DNA of 14,250 nt from Peptococcaceae bacterium (GCA_017383785.1 JAFNVD010000095.1:1-14250); one strand, 5' to 3'; numbered from the stretch's first letter, positions 1 through 7,336 are shown. Translations and numbers: made by a program. Notes: generated by a model not told the origin, from the sequence alone.

Positions 1-1177
1 ACTGAGCAATACGGCAGGGCTGGATGTAGTGGATTATCTGGTGCAGCATCGTAATGCGCCGGATGCTGCATACTGTATTGGTAAGGGTAAGCTGACAGAG
101 TTGTCTACTTTGTGTGCAGCCCGTGATGCAGACTGTGTCATTTTTGATCATCCGTTGTCTCCGTCTCAATTGCACAATTTGACCAACGCATTGGATGCCA
201 AAGTGCTGGACAAAACCATGCTGATTTTGGATATTTTTGCACAGCGTGCACGAAGCCGTGAAGGGAAACTGCAAGTAGAATTGGCGCAAGCCAGTTATTT
301 GCTGCCGAGACTTTTGGGGCAGGGGGTTAACTTGTCTCGTCAGGGTGGCGGCAGTAAAAGCGGCGGTGTAGGTACTAGAGGTCCCGGGGAAACCAAGCTG
401 GAAACAGACCGTCGTCGGATTCGTCAGAGAATCCAGATGATTCAGGATGAATTGGGTGAGGTGCGCAAGCATCGTGAAGTGCAGCAGAAAAATAAACTGC
501 GCAACAACTTGCCATTGGTAGCACTGGTAGGCTACACCAATGCGGGGAAATCTTCTTTGCTGAATGCGTTGACCGATGATGAGATTTATGTGCAAGACCA
601 GTTGTTTGCTACATTGGATCCTACCACCAGAGCATTTTATTTGCCAAATGGCACCAAAGCACTGCTGACAGATACGGTTGGGTTTATCCGTGATTTGCCG
701 TCTCAGCTGATTACGGCATTTAAAGCTACTTTGGATGAGCTGCAATATGCCGATTTACTGCTGCATGTGATTGATATCAGCAATCCAAACTTTGAAAATC
801 AGTTGGAAGCGGTGGAAAGCATTTTGCGACAGCTGAAATTGGAAGAAAAACCACGCATTTATGTATTTAATAAAGTGGACCGTCTGGAGACATTGCCTCC
901 GATTGTGGCACATTTGGAGCGTGAAAGCTGTATCTATATTTCTGCGGCTACCGGTCAGAACTTGAATGAGCTTTTGGCACTGATGGAGCAAAAATTGGTG
1001 CAGAATGTTACTTGTGTTGTGACATTGCCTATGGATAAAGCCGGTCTTGTGAACCAGGCTTATGCATCGGGGCAGGTAACAGAGCTGGAATATACCGATA
1101 CTGCGGTACAGTTTGTATGGCATGGGCGTCAAGAAGCATTGCCACATGTACTGGCACCATATACAGAAATAAAATAA
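1..1177 (+). CDS. hflX: GTPase HflX, 5' end missing
   Basis: This is a ribosome-associated GTPase of the HflX family, which binds 50S/70S ribosomes and helps split stalled ones under stress. The frame is open from base 2, and the residues before the GTG at 29 (LSNTAGLDVV) fit HflX, so the real start lies upstream and the GTG is internal. Visible in order: the N-terminal HflX domain, the glycine-rich linker GGVGTRGPGETKLE (about nt 362-403) typical of the family, a basic coiled helix, then the G domain with G1 GYTNAGKSS (nt 530-556), G3 DTVGF, G4 NKVD and G5 SAA. The C-terminus is complete and ends at TAA 1175. The next gene is a PLP enzyme, as in B. subtilis ynbA-ynbB. The family call is secure from these motifs; the cellular role is inferred from the family. 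Confidence 0.96.
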   Translation, partial: LSNTAGLDVVDYLVQHRNAPDAAYCIGKGKLTELSTLCAARDADCVIFDHPLSPSQLHNLTNALDAKVLDKTMLILDIFAQRARSREGKLQVELAQASYLLPRLLGQGVNLSRQGGGSKSGGVGTRGPGETKLETDRRRIRQRIQMIQDELGEVRKHREVQQKNKLRNNLPLVALVGYTNAGKSSLLNALTDDEIYVQDQLFATLDPTTRAFYLPNGTKALLTDTVGFIRDLPSQLITAFKATLDELQYADLLLHVIDISNPNFENQLEAVESILRQLKLEEKPRIYVFNKVDRLETLPPIVAHLERESCIYISAATGQNLNELLALMEQKLVQNVTCVVTLPMDKAGLVNQAYASGQVTELEYTDTAVQFVWHGRQEALPHVLAPYTEIK

Positions 1178-1230
1178 TTATGAACTACAAGCAGGAAAAT
1201 CCTGTTAAATATAGAATGGAGTATAAGGAA

Positions 1231-2511
1231 ATGAATGAATATTTTGCAAGTTTGAAAGATAAATATAACATTAGCGATGGGTTGATGGCCGAAATCCGTA
1301 AAGCGTATGATGCAGTGCAGCCATACTGGCAGCCGGTAAGCAATAATACTTGGACAGCGCAGATTAAAATTCTGAATGCATTTCAGAAACATCAGGCAGC
1401 TGATTTCCATCTGAATGGGTCTACCGGTTATGGCTATGGTGATACCGGCCGTGATATTTTAGAATTAATCTGGGCTGATATTTTCCGCGCAGAAAAAGCG
1501 TTGGTACGTTCTAACATTGCTTCCGGTACTCATGCATTGGCGCTGTGTCTGTTTGGCAATCTTTTACCGGGTGATACGTTTGTATCCATTAGCGGTATGC
1601 CATATGATACATTGCAGACCATCATTGGCCGCAACAAAGAGCCGGGTACATTGGATGAGCTGGGGATCATTCACAAAGTAGTGCCATTAACAGAGGATGA
1701 TAACTTTGATTTTGATATGATTAAAGAAACTGTAACACCGGATACCAAAATGGTTTGCATTCAGCGTTCTCGCGGATACAGCTGGCGTAAATCTTTGACC
1801 ATTGCCAAAATCAAAGAAGCCATTGACTTTGTGAAAGCTATCAATCCAAATATCATTGTATTTGTAGACAACTGTTACGGTGAGTTTGTAGAGTTGGTAG
1901 AACCACTGGAAATCGGTGCAGACTTGATTGCAGGGTCTTTGATTAAAAACCCGGGTGGCGGGCTGGCACCACGCGGTGGGTATGTAGCAGGCCGTGCTGA
2001 TTTGGTAGATCGTGCTTCTGCTCGTTTAACTGCACCGGGTATTGCAGAAGATGTAGGCTCTGCACTTGACTTCAACCGTTTGGCATATCAGGGGCTGTTT
2101 ATGGCACCGCTGATTGTAGAACAGGCGATGAAAGGTGCAATTTTTGCTGCACAGCTTTTAACTCAGCTTGGGTATAAAGTTTCTCCTGCAGCTGATGAAG
2201 TACGTACTGATATTATTCAGGCCATTGAAATGGGTGCTCCGGATCCTGTACGCTGGTTCTGCAGAGGTATCCAGATGGCATCTCCGTTGGATGCCCATGT
2301 AACTCCATACGATTCTGAGCTGCCGGGATATGATGATCCTGTAATTATGGCAGGCGGTACTTTTGTACAAGGGTCTTCTATTGAGCTCAGTGTAGACGGA
2401 CCAATGCGTGAACCATACATTGTGTATATGCAGGGTGGTTTGTCTGTGTCCCATGTGATTGCAGGTGTGGTAGCGGCTGTAGGGCAAATGGAAAAAGGTT
2501 TACAGAAATAA
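1231..2511 (+). CDS. PLP-dependent methionine gamma-lyase / aluminium-resistance family protein (YnbB-like)
   Basis: This is a fold-type I PLP enzyme of the family often annotated 'aluminium resistance protein' or 'methionine gamma-lyase family', related to B. subtilis YnbB. Its physiological substrate is not firmly established. Visible motifs, numbered from ATG 1231, are STGYGYGDTGRD (64-75), RSNIASGTHA (93-102), and GSLIKNPGGGLAPRGGY with the likely PLP lysine at 239 (codon 1945-1947). I chose ATG 1231 because GGAG at 1218-1221 lies 9 nt upstream and the 426-aa product begins just before the conserved part. ATG 1180, 3 nt after the hflX stop, is in frame but has no visible ribosome binding site; GTG 1117 would overlap hflX. 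The close spacing behind hflX, with no terminator between, suggests cotranscription. The family assignment is confident; a true C-S lyase activity is not shown by the sequence. Confidence 0.88.
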   Translation: MNEYFASLKDKYNISDGLMAEIRKAYDAVQPYWQPVSNNTWTAQIKILNAFQKHQAADFHLNGSTGYGYGDTGRDILELIWADIFRAEKALVRSNIASGTHALALCLFGNLLPGDTFVSISGMPYDTLQTIIGRNKEPGTLDELGIIHKVVPLTEDDNFDFDMIKETVTPDTKMVCIQRSRGYSWRKSLTIAKIKEAIDFVKAINPNIIVFVDNCYGEFVELVEPLEIGADLIAGSLIKNPGGGLAPRGGYVAGRADLVDRASARLTAPGIAEDVGSALDFNRLAYQGLFMAPLIVEQAMKGAIFAAQLLTQLGYKVSPAADEVRTDIIQAIEMGAPDPVRWFCRGIQMASPLDAHVTPYDSELPGYDDPVIMAGGTFVQGSSIELSVDGPMREPYIVYMQGGLSVSHVIAGVVAAVGQMEKGLQK

Positions 2512-2543
2512 TATTTGAAAATATATAGGTGAGGCGTAATCTC

Positions 2544-3626
2544 GTGAAAAAGAAAATTGGTTTATTATTTGGCGGCCGTTCCGGGGAGCATGAAGTATCT
2601 CTGGTGTCGGCAGGCAATATTGCAAAAAGCTTTGATACAGAGTTGTTTGAAATTGTACCGCTGTTTATTTCTCGCAGCGGTAATTGGTATGGGCCAATCC
2701 CGGCAGAAGAAATTGCTACTGCAAAAGAAGAACAGTATGCAGATTTACAGGTAATATTGGCAGCACAGCCGGGCGGTATTTTATTGTCTGCAAAAGATGG
2801 TCATGAAATCTGCCGTTTAGATGCTGTATTCCCAATTGTACATGGTACTTATGGTGAAGATGGCGTTACACAAGGACTGTTAGAATTGGCGGATATTCCT
2901 TATGCCGGTGCAGGTGTAACCGGGTCTGCAGTATGCATGGACAAAGTGGTAATGCGCAAAATCCTGGCATATCACAATATTCCACAGGTGCAGTTTACCA
3001 CAGTGCTGCGCAGTCAGATTGAACAGGATATGAACGCTGCTATTCAAGCAGTAGAATCTGTGTTGGATTATCCTGTGTTTATTAAGCCTGCCAATGGTGG
3101 CTCCAGTGTAGGTATCAACAAAGCAAAAGATGCGAATGAATTGGCAGAGGCGTTGCGTATTGCAGCCAAATATGACCGTAAAGTATTGGTAGAGCAAGGC
3201 GTTACTGTACGAGAAATTGAAGTTTCCGTGATGGGGAACGAACAGCCAATGGTGTCTCAGCCGGGTGAGATTTGCTCCAGCAATGAGTTTTATGATTACA
3301 AGGCCAAATATGTTGATAATAAATCTGTAGCAGTTATTCCGGCAAATTTACCGCCAGAAACCATTGTGCGCATTCAGGAATTGGCAGTGGAAACTTATCT
3401 GGCTTTGGAATGTGAAGGGTTTGCCCGTGTAGACTTTTTCGTAGAAGAAGGTACAGGCAATATTTACTTGAATGAAGTAAACTCTTTGCCGGGCTTTACT
3501 GATATCAGCATGTATCCAAAAATGTGGGAACAGGCCGGTATTTCTACTACTGAGCTTTTAACCAGACTGATTGCTTATGCGGAAGCACGTCACGAAGATC
3601 GCAAAAAAAATTCCATAGACTGCTAA
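2544..3626 (+). CDS. ddl: D-alanine--D-alanine ligase
   Basis: This ATP-grasp enzyme joins two D-alanines in the cytoplasm to make the dipeptide for peptidoglycan precursors. Numbered from GTG 2544, the motifs are GGRSGEHEVS (10-19) at the first D-Ala site, HGTYGEDG (100-107), MDK near 133, the ATP-grasp segment FIKPANGGSSVG (179-190), the omega-loop YDYKAKY (250-256) with the tyrosine usual in dipeptide-forming ligases, and the Mg-binding end NEVNSLPGF (310-318). The 360-aa length is normal. I prefer GTG 2544 over GTG 2529: AGGTGAGG at 2527-2534 is a good ribosome binding site 9 nt before 2544 but would overlap the earlier start. No murF or van genes are nearby. The gene sits 32 nt after the PLP enzyme stop, with no terminator between, so it may belong to the hflX unit. 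Nothing suggests a D-Ala-D-Lac type. Confidence 0.95.
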   Translation: MKKKIGLLFGGRSGEHEVSLVSAGNIAKSFDTELFEIVPLFISRSGNWYGPIPAEEIATAKEEQYADLQVILAAQPGGILLSAKDGHEICRLDAVFPIVHGTYGEDGVTQGLLELADIPYAGAGVTGSAVCMDKVVMRKILAYHNIPQVQFTTVLRSQIEQDMNAAIQAVESVLDYPVFIKPANGGSSVGINKAKDANELAEALRIAAKYDRKVLVEQGVTVREIEVSVMGNEQPMVSQPGEICSSNEFYDYKAKYVDNKSVAVIPANLPPETIVRIQELAVETYLALECEGFARVDFFVEEGTGNIYLNEVNSLPGFTDISMYPKMWEQAGISTTELLTRLIAYAEARHEDRKKNSIDC

Positions 3627-3634
3627 TGTTCTGA

Positions 3635-3663
3635 TTGACATACGAACATCTGTACGATATAAT
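3635..3663 (+). promoter_or_regulatory. recA promoter (sigma-A type)
   Basis: A perfect -35 TTGACA (3635-3640) and a perfect -10 TATAAT (3658-3663) are separated by exactly 17 nt. It begins 9 nt after the ddl stop, and about 48 nt of leader separates it from the recA ATG. Such a strong core promoter is expected to need a repressor; see the LexA box inside the spacer. Confidence 0.9.
3643..3656 (+). promoter_or_regulatory. LexA (SOS) operator
   Basis: CGAACATCTGTACG matches the Gram-positive LexA box CGAAC-N4-GTTCG with one mismatch (GTACG). It lies entirely inside the 17-nt spacer of the recA promoter, so bound LexA should block RNA polymerase. The match is direct; control by LexA is inferred, and lexA is not in this window. 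Confidence 0.85.
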
Positions 3664-3711
3664 GAAAACGAAAAATGCATAACCACATAAATTAATCTTG
3701 GAGGATTTGTT

Positions 3712-4767
3712 ATGGCAGATTATAAAAATAGCCCAGACCGTGCAGCGGCACTGGAAAATGCATTAAAACAGATTGATCGTCAGTTCGGTAAGGGCACAAT
3801 TATGCGCCTGGGCGAGCAGGAAAAATTAGAAATGGAAGTCATTCATACAGGTTCTATTGCACTGGATAGCGCTTTGGGTGTCGGTGGGGTGCCAAAAGGC
3901 AGAATCATCGAAATCTATGGTCCTGAGTCTTCCGGTAAAACCACTGTAGCACTGCACATTGTAGCAGAATGTCAGAAAGAAGGCGGCATTGCGGCATTTA
4001 TTGATGCGGAGCATGCGCTGGATCCTGTATATGCCAAAAAAATCGGTGTAGATATCGATAATCTTTTGGTATCACAGCCTGATTACGGTGAACAAGCACT
4101 GGAAATCTGCGATGCATTGGCACGCAGCGGTGCAGTAGATATTATTGTAGTGGACTCTGTAGCAGCATTGACACCACGTGCAGAAATCGAAGGTGAAATG
4201 GGTGATTCCCATGTAGGCTTACTGGCACGTTTGATGTCTCAGGCACTGCGTAAAATGACTGCAAACATCAGTAAAAACAACACTACCATGATTTTTATCA
4301 ACCAGGTACGTGAAAAAATCGGCGTAATGTACGGTAATCCGGAAACTACTACCGGTGGTCGTGCGCTGAAGTTCTTCTCCTCTGTACGTATGGAAGTACG
4401 TAAAGGCGAAGCGTTAAAACGCGGCAGTGATGTGGTAGGGAACCGTACCAAAATTAAAATTGTAAAAAATAAAGTGGCTCCACCATTTAAACAGGTTGAA
4501 TTTGATATTATGTACGGTGAAGGGATTTCCAACGAAGGCAGCATTATTGACGTTGGGGTAGAGCTTGAAATCATTCGCAAAAGCGGTGCATGGTATTCTT
4601 ATGAAGGTGAAAAAATCGGTCAGGGTCGTGACAATGCTAAAGAATACTTGAAGGCTAATCCGGAAACTCGTGCAGAGATTGAGGAAAAAATTCGTCAGCA
4701 CTCTCAGGCAATCGGTATGCTGGTAGAAGTACAGGATGATGACGACGATGACAGCTTTTTTGAATAA
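3712..4767 (+). CDS. recA: Recombinase RecA
   Basis: RecA forms ATP-dependent filaments on single-stranded DNA, drives strand exchange and stimulates LexA self-cleavage. The 351-aa product has an intact Walker A GPESSGKTT (70-78), the L1 segment around MGDSHVGLLARLMSQALRKM, the L2 segment NPETTTGGRALKFFSSVR, and an acidic C-terminal tail with six consecutive aspartates ending SFFE, typical of RecA tails that restrain DNA binding. ATG 3712 is supported by GGAGG (3700-3704) 7 nt upstream. No intein or frameshift is visible. It is the first gene of an SOS-controlled unit with recX, whose start lies about 34 nt after its stop with no terminator between. Confidence 0.99.
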   Translation: MADYKNSPDRAAALENALKQIDRQFGKGTIMRLGEQEKLEMEVIHTGSIALDSALGVGGVPKGRIIEIYGPESSGKTTVALHIVAECQKEGGIAAFIDAEHALDPVYAKKIGVDIDNLLVSQPDYGEQALEICDALARSGAVDIIVVDSVAALTPRAEIEGEMGDSHVGLLARLMSQALRKMTANISKNNTTMIFINQVREKIGVMYGNPETTTGGRALKFFSSVRMEVRKGEALKRGSDVVGNRTKIKIVKNKVAPPFKQVEFDIMYGEGISNEGSIIDVGVELEIIRKSGAWYSYEGEKIGQGRDNAKEYLKANPETRAEIEEKIRQHSQAIGMLVEVQDDDDDDSFFE

Positions 4768-4801
4768 TCTCATGTAACGATACAACGGAGAGGGTTCTGT
4801 G

Positions 4802-5344
4802 ATGCAGAATACATTTGAACACGATAATGAGGCAATACAGACTCATGAGTTGGAGATTGCCAAGCAAATGGCGTTAAAGTTTGTTTCGGCACGTATGCGC
4901 ACAACCCATGAAGTGATGGAGTATTTGCAGAAAAAGGGCTGTACGCATGAGCAGGCTCGGGCTGCAGTGTTATTTCTGAAAGAATATCAGTATCTGGATG
5001 ATGCGCTTTATTGCCGTGCGTGGATTCATGACCGCATCCAATTTCATCCCTGTGGTCGTCAAAAAATGGCGGCAGAGCTGCGCAAAAAAATATCTGACAG
5101 CCGATTGATTGCTGAAAGCTTGGATGCGTATTTTCCTTATGAGGATGAATTGGCATTGGCAAAAGCTGCAGCAGCACAAAAAATGCGTAATCATACCGGC
5201 AAAAAACAGCTCTCCAGAGAACAGCTTTCTCGATTTTTATATACACGTGGGTATAGCGGCAGTATTATTGGGGAAGTATGCGGGGAAATTAATTTTTTAT
5301 CTCAGTCTGATATTGAAGAATTTTCGTGGCAAGATGATTTTTAA
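4802..5344 (+). CDS. recX: RecA regulator RecX
   Basis: RecX is a small cytoplasmic protein that binds RecA filaments and limits or remodels them. The 180-aa product is largely alpha-helical, with three-helix RecX repeats. Family-like segments are AKQMALKFVSARMRTTHEVMEYL near the N-terminus, the second repeat around LKEYQYLDDALYCRAWIHDR, and the region ending in RFLYTRGYSGSIIGEV. ATG 4802 and the immediately preceding GTG 4799 are both possible; GGAGAGGG (4787-4794) fits either. It lies directly after recA without a terminator, the usual recA-recX pairing, so it should be induced with recA. Identity is based on family pattern, length and position. Confidence 0.9.
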   Translation: MQNTFEHDNEAIQTHELEIAKQMALKFVSARMRTTHEVMEYLQKKGCTHEQARAAVLFLKEYQYLDDALYCRAWIHDRIQFHPCGRQKMAAELRKKISDSRLIAESLDAYFPYEDELALAKAAAAQKMRNHTGKKQLSREQLSRFLYTRGYSGSIIGEVCGEINFLSQSDIEEFSWQDDF

Positions 5345-5378
5345 CAGGCTAAAATGACGCTAAAATACAAACTCCTAC

Positions 5379-5407
5379 TTGACAGGTGCAATCATAAACT
5401 ATACAAT
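5379..5407 (+). promoter_or_regulatory. Strong promoter of the 5413-5660 RNA
   Basis: TTGACA (5379-5384) and TACAAT (5402-5407) are separated by 17 nt, a near-consensus sigma-A promoter. Transcription should begin around 5413-5415. It sits 34 nt past the recX stop, and no protein-coding start with a ribosome binding site follows for more than 300 nt, so its product is most likely the structured RNA ended by the terminator at 5631. Confidence 0.8.
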
Positions 5408-5443
5408 TATTAGATGAAAGTCTTTTGTTGAAATTGCACCTGT
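5382..5443. repeat. 11-bp perfect inverted repeat around the RNA promoter
   Basis: ACAGGTGCAAT (5382-5392) and ATTGCACCTGT (5433-5443) are exact reverse complements, about 51 nt centre to centre. The left arm overlaps the last bases of the -35 and the spacer; the right arm lies about 20 nt into the predicted transcript. With the predicted start near 5413 the left arm is not in the RNA, so a DNA-level role (operator pair, looping) or chance must be considered. Confidence 0.6.
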
Positions 5444-5660
5444 TGAAGCAGGTTGTATATATAAAATTGTGGTAAATGTATATAGAGAGTTACGATAAAC
5501 TGCAGATTTATATATTGGGATAGATAAAACAGTTGAAATCTGCCCTAGGGAGGGGTGCTGTACGCTTCAGCGCCGATATATGTGGGGGCAGCGCTTTTTG
5601 ACGGTGTCTGTTTTATTGTGGGCAATTTCGGCAAATCGAGTATTCGATTTGCTTTTTTTA
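5413..5660 (+). ncRNA. Candidate structured non-coding RNA, class unidentified
   Basis: About 245 nt lie between a strong promoter and a perfect terminator, with no convincing ORF. Helices read from the sequence: closing helix P1 GAAATTGC (5430-5437) with GCAATTTC (5622-5629), extendable outward by GU and Watson-Crick pairs to 5424/5635; hairpin P2 ACCTG/CAGGT (5438-5442/5449-5453); an AU-rich hairpin P3 (5456-5463/5477-5484); hairpin P4 GCAGATTT (5502-5509) with AAATCTGC (5536-5543); hairpin P5 GGTGCTG/CAGCGCC (5554-5560/5568-5574). In addition ATAAAACAG in the P4 loop (5524-5532) is complementary to CTGTTTTAT (5608-5616), a possible pseudoknot. I cannot match it to 6S RNA, tmRNA, SRP RNA, RNase P RNA, a T-box or a common riboswitch. 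A long leader regulating rny is an alternative, but the terminator argues for a free-standing RNA. The structure is hand-folded. Confidence 0.6.
5631..5659 (+). terminator. Intrinsic terminator of the candidate RNA
   Basis: GCAAATCGA and TCGATTTGC form a perfect 9-bp stem around the loop GTAT, followed directly by seven T (5653-5659). The left arm overlaps the outward extension of RNA helix P1, so the two may compete. Confidence 0.92.
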
Positions 5661-5739
5661 TTGGCAAAAGACGCCTAAATTATCAGGTATGTTTATGTTT
5701 TTATGAGACTTGTAAGAAGAAAGGAGGAGTTCACAGTAT

Positions 5740-7272
5740 ATGACTGAGATTTTATTTGTTGTAATTGCTGCCGTAGTTGGTATTGCAGTTGGATATATTG
5801 TGAGAAAAACAGTAGGGGAATCTAAAATCAAATCTGCCGAAGCAGAAGCAGCCCGTATTATGGAGGAAGCTACCAAAAATACTGATGCAATCCGCAAAGA
5901 AGCGATTTTAGAAGCCAAAGATGAAGCACATAAAATTCGTAACGAAGCGGAAGCAGAAGTAAAAGAACGCCGTGCTGAACAGCAGCGTTCCGAAAAACGT
6001 CTGATTCAGAAAGAAGAAGCGTTAGATCGTAAAACAGAAGCTCTGGAACAGAAAGAACTGAGCATGCAGAAAACCGAAGCACAGATTGAAAAAATCAAAG
6101 CAAGTGTAGAAGATTTGTATGCACAGCAGTCTGCTGAACTGGAACGTTTGGCGAATTTAACCGCAGAAGAAGCACGTGAACAGCTGCTGAATAAAGTGGA
6201 AGAAGAAATTCAGCACGAAACAGCTGTGATGATCAAAGAAATGGAAGCGCAGGCAAAAGAAACTGCTGATAAAAAAGCGAGAGAAATTATTTCTTTAGCG
6301 ATTCAGCGTTGTGCTGCCGACCATGTAGCGGAAACTACCGTGTCTGTTGTAGCACTGCCAAACGATGAAATGAAAGGCCGTATCATCGGGCGTGAAGGTA
6401 GAAACATTCGCACATTGGAAACCTTAACAGGTATTGATTTGATTATCGATGATACACCGGAAGCTGTAATTCTGTCCGGCTTCGATCCAATTCGTCGTGA
6501 CATTGCTCGTGTAGCACTGGAAAAACTGATTGTAGATGGTCGTATTCATCCAGCACGTATCGAAGAAATGGTAGAGCGTGCACAGCGTGAAATTGACCAG
6601 AAAATCCGTGAAGAAGGCGAACGTGCATGTTTTGAAACAGGTGTGCATAACCTGCACCCTGAAGTAGTAAAACTGTTAGGTCGTCTGAAATACAGAACCA
6701 GTTATGGTCAGAATGTATTAAACCATTCTATCGAAGTTGCGCATTTGGCAGGTATGATGGCTGCTGAGTTAGGCGTAGATGTTCAATTAGCGAAACGCGC
6801 AGGTTTGTTGCATGACTTGGGTAAAGCTGTTGACCATGAAGTAGAAGGTCCACACATTTCTATCGGTGCAGATTTGGCAAAACGTTACAGAGAGTCCAAA
6901 GATGTTATCAATGCCATTGAGGCTCATCATGGTGATGTAGATCCGCGCACTGTAGAAGCAGTTTTGGTATCTGCAGCCGATGCAGTATCCGCTGCTCGTC
7001 CTGGTGCACGTCGTGAAACACTGGAATCTTATCTGAAACGTCTGGCGAAATTGGAAGAAATCGCGAACGAATTTGATGGCGTTGAAAAATCCTTCGCTAT
7101 CCAAGCCGGTCGTGAAATTCGCATCACTGTAAAACCGGACAAAGTAGATGATGCCGGTGCTGTAAAACTGTCTCGTGATATTGTAAAACGTATCGAAAAA
7201 GAACTGGAATATCCGGGTCAGATTAAAGTAGTGGTAGTACGTGAAACACGTTCTGTAGACTACGCAAAATAA
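5740..7272 (+). CDS. rny: Ribonuclease Y
   Basis: RNase Y is a membrane-anchored endoribonuclease that starts mRNA decay and processing in Gram-positive bacteria. The 510-aa product shows the standard order: one N-terminal membrane helix (about 4-21), a long charged coiled coil rich in E, K, A and R (about 28-200), a KH RNA-binding domain starting at GRIIGREGRN (213-222), and an HD hydrolase domain with NHSIEVAHL (328-336) and the metal-binding LLHDLGK (356-362). A second histidine cluster EAHHGDV (394-400) follows. AGGAGG (5722-5727) lies 12 nt before ATG 5740, slightly long but strong. A terminator precedes the gene and another follows, so it looks like its own unit, though I found no clear promoter in 5660-5739. 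It may depend partly on read-through of the upstream terminator. Confidence 0.98.
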   Translation: MTEILFVVIAAVVGIAVGYIVRKTVGESKIKSAEAEAARIMEEATKNTDAIRKEAILEAKDEAHKIRNEAEAEVKERRAEQQRSEKRLIQKEEALDRKTEALEQKELSMQKTEAQIEKIKASVEDLYAQQSAELERLANLTAEEAREQLLNKVEEEIQHETAVMIKEMEAQAKETADKKAREIISLAIQRCAADHVAETTVSVVALPNDEMKGRIIGREGRNIRTLETLTGIDLIIDDTPEAVILSGFDPIRRDIARVALEKLIVDGRIHPARIEEMVERAQREIDQKIREEGERACFETGVHNLHPEVVKLLGRLKYRTSYGQNVLNHSIEVAHLAGMMAAELGVDVQLAKRAGLLHDLGKAVDHEVEGPHISIGADLAKRYRESKDVINAIEAHHGDVDPRTVEAVLVSAADAVSAARPGARRETLESYLKRLAKLEEIANEFDGVEKSFAIQAGREIRITVKPDKVDDAGAVKLSRDIVKRIEKELEYPGQIKVVVVRETRSVDYAK

Positions 7273-7297
7273 TTGCATGTAATATCTATTGTTACAC

Positions 7298-7336
7298 AAC
7301 CTCTGTTGGGCATGAATTGCTCAGCAGAGGTTTTTT
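7298..7336 (+). terminator. Intrinsic terminator after rny
   Basis: AACCTCTGTTGGGC (7298-7311) pairs with GCTCAGCAGAGGTT (7319-7332) with two GU pairs and a 7-nt loop, running into six T (7331-7336). It lies 25 nt after the rny stop. Confidence 0.93.

Noticed and set aside
1117..1230. Upstream extension of the PLP enzyme to GTG 1117 or ATG 1180
   Set aside because: The extra residues are not family-like, GTG 1117 overlaps hflX by 61 nt, and neither start has a ribosome binding site as good as that of ATG 1231.
3627..3648. TGTTC...GAACA inverted repeat upstream of the LexA box
   Set aside because: The arms are only 5 bp with a 12-nt gap, easily due to chance, and the right arm is already explained by the LexA box.
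4770..5246. Long antisense reading frame opposite recX (158 codons)
   Set aside because: The opposite strand carries a recognisable RecX, and the antisense product is Pro/His/Cys-rich without domain pattern or ribosome binding site.
5413..5660. T-box leader, SAM, FMN, cobalamin or lysine riboswitch, tmRNA, SRP RNA or RNase P RNA in the recX-rny gap
   Set aside because: None of the conserved core sequences I know for these classes is present, for example the T-box GGGUGGNACCGCG, and the helix order does not fit.
5555..5743. 62-codon + strand reading frame across the recX-rny gap, ending in an overlap with the rny start
   Set aside because: It begins at a GTG directly abutting the only purine-rich stretch, reads straight through a perfect intrinsic terminator, and its translation looks like no protein family.
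6787..7299. Antisense frame of 170 codons opposite the rny 3' half
   Set aside because: It is composed mainly of F, Y, C and T from reverse-complemented RNase Y codons, with no start signal; it is a shadow of rny.
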